Program-made: the position numbers and the translations under genes | In this document: piece after piece, positions 60,994-64,000 of the stretch | How the letters are laid out: every line of letters begins with the position of its first letter | How positions within the stretch are numbered: the first letter of the stretch is position 1 | Notes under the pieces: generated by a model | Seen by the model: the letters and a program-made list of their open reading frames with translations, nothing else | What the model was told of the DNA's origin: nothing | Databases searched by the model: none | Source: Deltaproteobacteria bacterium | GTDB taxonomy: Bacteria; Myxococcota; Kuafuiibacteriia; Kuafuiibacteriales; Kuafuiibacteriaceae | DNA length: 64,000 nt | NCBI GenBank assembly: GCA_011526105.1 | Contig: WYAZ01000128.1 | Span: 1 to 64,000 of the forward strand | Direction: 5' to 3'

Positions 60994-61853
60994 GCGACAA
61001 AGCGATCGTCACCTGCGCGCTGACCGGCGTGCTCACAAATCCGGCGCAACACCCGGTTCCCGTCACGCCCGAAGAGATGGCGAGTTCGGCCAAAGAGGCC
61101 TTCGACGCCGGCGCCAGCATCATGCACGTGCACTTTCGCGCCCAGGAGCCCGGGCTCGGGCACCTGCCTTCTTGGGATCCAGACGTGGCCGTCAGCATCG
61201 TCGACGCCATCCGCGCCGCGTGCCCGGGCGTCATCATCAACCAATCGACGGGCGTGATGGGCTCGGACATCTCGGGGCCTGAAGCATGTCTAAGGCGCCT
61301 TCGCCCCGAGATGGCCGCCTGCAACGCGGGAACGCTCAACTACCTCAAGACCAAGAGGAACGGAGAGTGGGCCTGGCCCCCGCTGACCTTCGACAACCCG
61401 GTCGAGAAGGTCGAACGCTTCCTCGCGATCATGAAGGACACCCAGACCCTGCCCGAGTTCGAGTGCTTCGACGTGGGGATCGCGCGCAGTGTGAACCTCT
61501 ACATCGAAAACGGCATGACCAAGAACCCGGACGTGAACTTCGTGATGGGCGTTGCTTCGGGCATGCCGGCCGACCCCAAGCTCCTGCCTCTACTCCTCGG
61601 CTACCTCGAACACCCGGTCACGTGGCAGGTGACCGCGATCGGCCGCGAGGACGTTTGGCCGCTGCACCGCCGCACCGCCGAACTCGGCGGCAATCTTCGG
61701 ACCGGCGTCGAGGACACCTTCTACTTACCCAGCGGAGAGAAGACGAGCGGCAACGGCCCGCTCATCGAGGCGATGGTGAAACTGGCGCGCGAGGTCGGGC
61801 GCGAGATCGCATCTCCAGTAGAGGCGAGGTCCATGCTCCACGTCAGGCCTTAG
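60990..61853 (+). CDS. BKACE-family beta-keto acid cleavage enzyme (DUF849)
   Basis: 287 residues. Zn ligands expected from the Kce structure are visible: His46 and His48 in SIMHVHFRAQEPG, and Glu231 in AELGGNLRTGVEDTFYLP. IINQSTGVMGSD, DVGIARSVNLYIENG and FVMGVASGMPADP are conserved in the family. BKACE enzymes combine a beta-keto acid with acetyl-CoA to give acetoacetate and a new CoA ester. Here it stands where many leucine-type operons have HMG-CoA lyase, after a carboxylase, so it may replace the lyase or act on a different branched keto acid. It converges with adk (11-bp overlap). Confidence 0.9.
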   Translation: MSDKAIVTCALTGVLTNPAQHPVPVTPEEMASSAKEAFDAGASIMHVHFRAQEPGLGHLPSWDPDVAVSIVDAIRAACPGVIINQSTGVMGSDISGPEACLRRLRPEMAACNAGTLNYLKTKRNGEWAWPPLTFDNPVEKVERFLAIMKDTQTLPEFECFDVGIARSVNLYIENGMTKNPDVNFVMGVASGMPADPKLLPLLLGYLEHPVTWQVTAIGREDVWPLHRRTAELGGNLRTGVEDTFYLPSGEKTSGNGPLIEAMVKLAREVGREIASPVEARSMLHVRP

Positions 61854-62490
61854 CGCCGAGCACTTCGAGCAAGCGAGCGCTCACTTCATCCGGCGCCGCG
61901 AGACCGTCCACCTCGCGGAGCAAGCCGCGCGAGCGGTAGTACGGGATGATGGGCGCGGTCTCGCGGTGGTACTTGTCGAGCCGCTTTCGCACCGCCTCCG
62001 CGGTGTCGTCGGAGCGATGCGTGACTTCCACCCCTGGCGGCGGCGGATCGAACTCCACGTGGTAAATGCGTCCGGTCTTGGCATCGGCGCGACGCCCGGT
62101 GATACGCCTCTCGATCACCGCGTCGTCGGCCTTGATGAGCACCACCGCATCGAGCGCGAGTCCGGCCTTCTCGAGCGCGGTGTCCAGGGCCTCGGCCTGA
62201 GGTCTCGTGCGCGGGAAGCCGTCGAGCATGAAGCCGGTCTTGGCATCCGGCTCCGAGATCCGCTCCACGACCATGGCGATCACAACCTCGTCCGGGACGA
62301 GTTCGCCGCGATCCATCAGCTCGCCGGCCTTCTTGCCGAGCTCAGTGCCTTTGGCGCGGGCCTCGCGGAGCATGTCTCCGGTGGAGATGTGGGGCACTCG
62401 GAGCTGATCCAAGAGCCGCTTGGCCTGAGTCCCTTTGCCGGCGCCGGGTGGCCCGACGAGGATGAGACGCTTTGCCTGTGCGCTGGTCAT
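61843..62490 (-). CDS. adk: adenylate kinase
   Basis: 215 residues. Walker A GPPGAGKGTQ near the N-terminus, AMP-binding STGDMLREARAKGTELG and GFPRTRPQAEALD, and the LID region GRRADAKTGRIYHVEFDPPP. No zinc Cys in the LID. It interconverts ATP + AMP and 2 ADP. The final 11 bases overlap the end of the convergent BKACE gene. An isolated adk outside the ribosomal-protein operon is noteworthy but not rare; this could be a second copy. Confidence 0.95.
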   Translation of the reverse strand: MTSAQAKRLILVGPPGAGKGTQAKRLLDQLRVPHISTGDMLREARAKGTELGKKAGELMDRGELVPDEVVIAMVVERISEPDAKTGFMLDGFPRTRPQAEALDTALEKAGLALDAVVLIKADDAVIERRITGRRADAKTGRIYHVEFDPPPPGVEVTHRSDDTAEAVRKRLDKYHRETAPIIPYYRSRGLLREVDGLAAPDEVSARLLEVLGAKA

Positions 62491-62536
62491 GCGGCGCGCA
62501 GTCTAGCGCAGTTGAGCGGGCTTTCGAGCGATTTAT

Positions 62537-62611
62537 GGGGTGACAAAAGGACGCGCTGCGTCAGGCATCTCTGCGGCTAAATGTCTGTCTGGCCCGGTCT
62601 TTTGTGACCCC
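62537..62611. repeat. 13-bp inverted repeat around the asparaginase 3' end
   Basis: GGGGTGACAAAAG (62537-62549) and CTTTTGTGACCCC (62599-62611) pair with one mismatch. One arm lies in the coding end of the asparaginase gene and the other beyond the stop codon; the spacer is 49 nt. Possible terminator or repeat-element boundary. Confidence 0.5.
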
Positions 62612-63088
62612 GGGAAATGCGAGGGCGCGGTTGTGAAGGACCGCGTAGACCCCTGGCGGCAACAGGCGCGCCGCAAGCAGGGCCTCGGTCACGTTCTGAT
62701 AGGCGTCGGTGTCTCGGAACTCGAAGGGCCGAAAGGCCCCCGTGAGCAGCACCGGGCGATCGAGGCCCGGGAGCCCGGAGTGGAGGTGCTCCCCCGTCTT
62801 CTCGAGCGTGTCTGTTCCGTGCACGACGATCACCGCGTCGTGGGCGGAGACCGCCTTCTTCACCGCCGCGAGGATGAGATCCCGATCTGGGTCGGTCATC
62901 TCGAGCGAGTCCTTGCTCATCACGGTCTCGAAGGAGATCTCGAGGTTGGGTAGCCGAAGAGACTCCATCAAGACCTCGAGGACCGAGCGCACGTTCCGAA
63001 GCGACCCGTCCGTCTCGTCATAGGTCTTCTCGATGGTGCCTCCGGTACTCAAGAAGGCGATCTTCAGGGTGTCCTCGGCGCGGCGCAT
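62561..63088 (-). CDS. single-domain L-asparaginase-like protein
   Basis: 175 residues from ATG 63088. Only the N-terminal asparaginase domain is present: FLSTGGTIEKTYDE with the nucleophile Thr18, and VVHGTDTLEKTG with the Thr92-Asp93 pair. LLTGAFRPFEFRDTDAYQNV and the end VYAVLHNRALAFPGVTKDRA agree with the known one-domain branch (about 160-175 aa), so this is not obviously a truncation. It may hydrolyse asparagine or another amide. Its 3' end contains one arm of a 13-bp inverted repeat. Confidence 0.85.
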   Translation of the reverse strand: MRRAEDTLKIAFLSTGGTIEKTYDETDGSLRNVRSVLEVLMESLRLPNLEISFETVMSKDSLEMTDPDRDLILAAVKKAVSAHDAVIVVHGTDTLEKTGEHLHSGLPGLDRPVLLTGAFRPFEFRDTDAYQNVTEALLAARLLPPGVYAVLHNRALAFPGVTKDRARQTFSRRDA

Positions 63089-63167
63089 CGGGCGGGGAGC
63101 ATTACGCCCTCCCCTCGGCTTGGCAATCGCTTCGTGGCCCCTCACACCATCACGGGACGATTTAGTC

Positions 63168-63923
63168 TTAGTCTACGGCGTCGGTGCTGGTCTCGACATA
63201 CCGCGAGTTCTCTAGATCCACTGCGTGCCCCGTGCGAACACCTTCGGAGAGCTGCTCGATGAGCTTGTCCTTTTGTTCGAGTCGCTTGGCGTCGACTCGA
63301 AAGGCCTTGTGCATCTCGAGCGGACGGCTCGAAGTCTTGAACGCCTGGAGTTCCCAGGAGCCTGGATCCGGGAGCGGCTGTCCCGGCCGCACGATCTTGA
63401 GCGCCGGTATGGGGATCTGGTGCACCATCGCTGGCTGAGAGATGTGACTGACCGGGAGCGCCTTCGGTTTGTCTCCCTCTTGGAAATGAGACGACACATC
63501 GAGAACGATGTAGGCGGCGTCACCGACCAGGTCGATGATGGTCACGCCCTCTTTCTCGGGCACGAGCTCAGCGGTGATGTTTTCGAGCACCCCGTCTCGA
63601 TCCACGCGCAGAGTCACCGGGTCTCCGACCTTGGCTCGACGATCCGCCACGCGCCCGGGCGGTGCGAGCTCGTCCTTGCCTCCGTCGACCGACACCATGG
63701 CCGGCTCGGGACCTGGATTCATGACCCACATGATCCCCACCGCGGGCGTGCGAAGCTGCCAGTAGCCGAGTGCGATGAGAACGAGCGCGGATGCGATACC
63801 CGCCGCGATCTTGGGCCCCTTGGGTGGTGGCGGTCCGACCTTCCCGACGAAGCTCTCCTCGCGCGGCTTCGCGGTGAAGAACTTCTGTTCGCTGCCTTCT
63901 ACCTTCTCGTCCTCTTCGCTCAT
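63168..63923 (-). CDS. single-pass membrane protein of unknown function
   Basis: 251 residues from ATG 63923, supported by GGAGGGG upstream. An acidic cytoplasmic N-terminus (MSEEDEKVEGSEQ), Pro-rich stretch, one membrane segment at about 38-57 (KIAAGIASALVLIALGYWQL), then a periplasmic beta-rich domain (VSVDGGKDELAPPGRVAD, VTLRVDRDGVLENITAEL, YIVLDVSSHF). The first part of that domain looks like a PEGA-type unit (decorated with Pro-Gly before a strand), but this is inference. The last 60 residues are charged and helical. It lies 79 bp upstream of the asparaginase-like gene on the same strand. Confidence 0.7.
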   Translation of the reverse strand: MSEEDEKVEGSEQKFFTAKPREESFVGKVGPPPPKGPKIAAGIASALVLIALGYWQLRTPAVGIMWVMNPGPEPAMVSVDGGKDELAPPGRVADRRAKVGDPVTLRVDRDGVLENITAELVPEKEGVTIIDLVGDAAYIVLDVSSHFQEGDKPKALPVSHISQPAMVHQIPIPALKIVRPGQPLPDPGSWELQAFKTSSRPLEMHKAFRVDAKRLEQKDKLIEQLSEGVRTGHAVDLENSRYVETSTDAVD

Positions 63924-64000
63924 GGCTCCCCTCCGGGCGCTGACCGCAGCATGCAACGGGTCGGCGCCGCGATCCATGTTTTGGGCAGAACACGGGCGCT

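Noticed and set aside
61843-62490. Adenylate kinase as evidence of a ribosomal-protein operon
   Set aside because: No secY, map or ribosomal gene is next to it in this window, so no such context can be claimed.

Overview
The window is GC-rich, gene-dense bacterial chromosome, most likely from a myxobacterium (Myxococcota, probably a Polyangia-type lineage). Reasons visible in the sequence: several secreted proteins end in an Asp/Ala/Gly-rich linker, a Gly-Cys motif, a hydrophobic stretch and an Arg cluster (the MYXO-CTERM pattern); there are many lipoproteins with acidic 'DAG' linkers; and there is an FHA-domain sigma-54 activator. High GC leaves long open frames opposite nearly every gene, and these were discarded. 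No rRNA, tRNA, CRISPR array, insertion sequence or phage gene was recognised.

Layout. 1-1434: hairpin-rich repeat DNA, a small unknown ORF and an E2-type acyltransferase whose 5' end looks eroded. 1458-7388: an SDR oxidoreductase, then a CarH/LitR-type MerR regulator with a B12-binding domain (minus strand), divergent from a FAS1 lipoprotein, a TIGR01777-epimerase/SRPBCC fusion and a small lipoprotein. The shared control region carries three pairs of 11-bp direct repeats, so this is a strong candidate for a light- and adenosylcobalamin-controlled unit. 7495-14515: two unknown proteins with Cys/His pairs, an MMPL/RND exporter, a propeller-like lipoprotein and an alginate-export-type barrel. 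14548-20219: a Cys-rich lipoprotein, Pal, a Tat-type pirin, an MBL-fold hydrolase and a PQQ-type sugar dehydrogenase. 20303-28000: an ABC-F protein, a doubly anchored Cys protein, a BNR protein, an EEP nuclease/phosphatase, a PAP2 phosphatase and a DUF1028 protein. 27849-34360: ceramidase-like lipoprotein with an outer-membrane barrel, PIG-L deacetylase, CDF transporter, SspB-like protein and a secreted small protein. 34422-37534: a GGDEF(degenerate)-EAL protein, an FNR-like regulator and a small copper-chaperone-type protein. 37612-42556: a HEAT-repeat protein, a degenerate HD-GYP/pseudokinase fusion and a DUF1697 protein in overlapping frames. 42667-47254: an unusual two-gene acyl-CoA carboxylase. 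47267-54000: a propeller lipoprotein, MenB, the FHA sigma-54 activator, a GHH-repeat lipoprotein and PepN. 54064-63923: a glycosidase-like lipoprotein, a TetR/acyl-CoA carboxylase/BKACE operon, adenylate kinase, a one-domain asparaginase and a single-pass membrane protein.

The genes that most clearly work together are the CarH-like regulator and its divergent cargo; the HEAT/HD-GYP-pseudokinase pair, which appear to share an N-terminal domain; the ceramidase-like/outer-membrane barrel pair; and the TetR-controlled carboxylase operon with a BKACE enzyme. Start codons were chosen by ribosome-binding sites, signal peptides and family alignment; many are GTG, and alternatives are stated.
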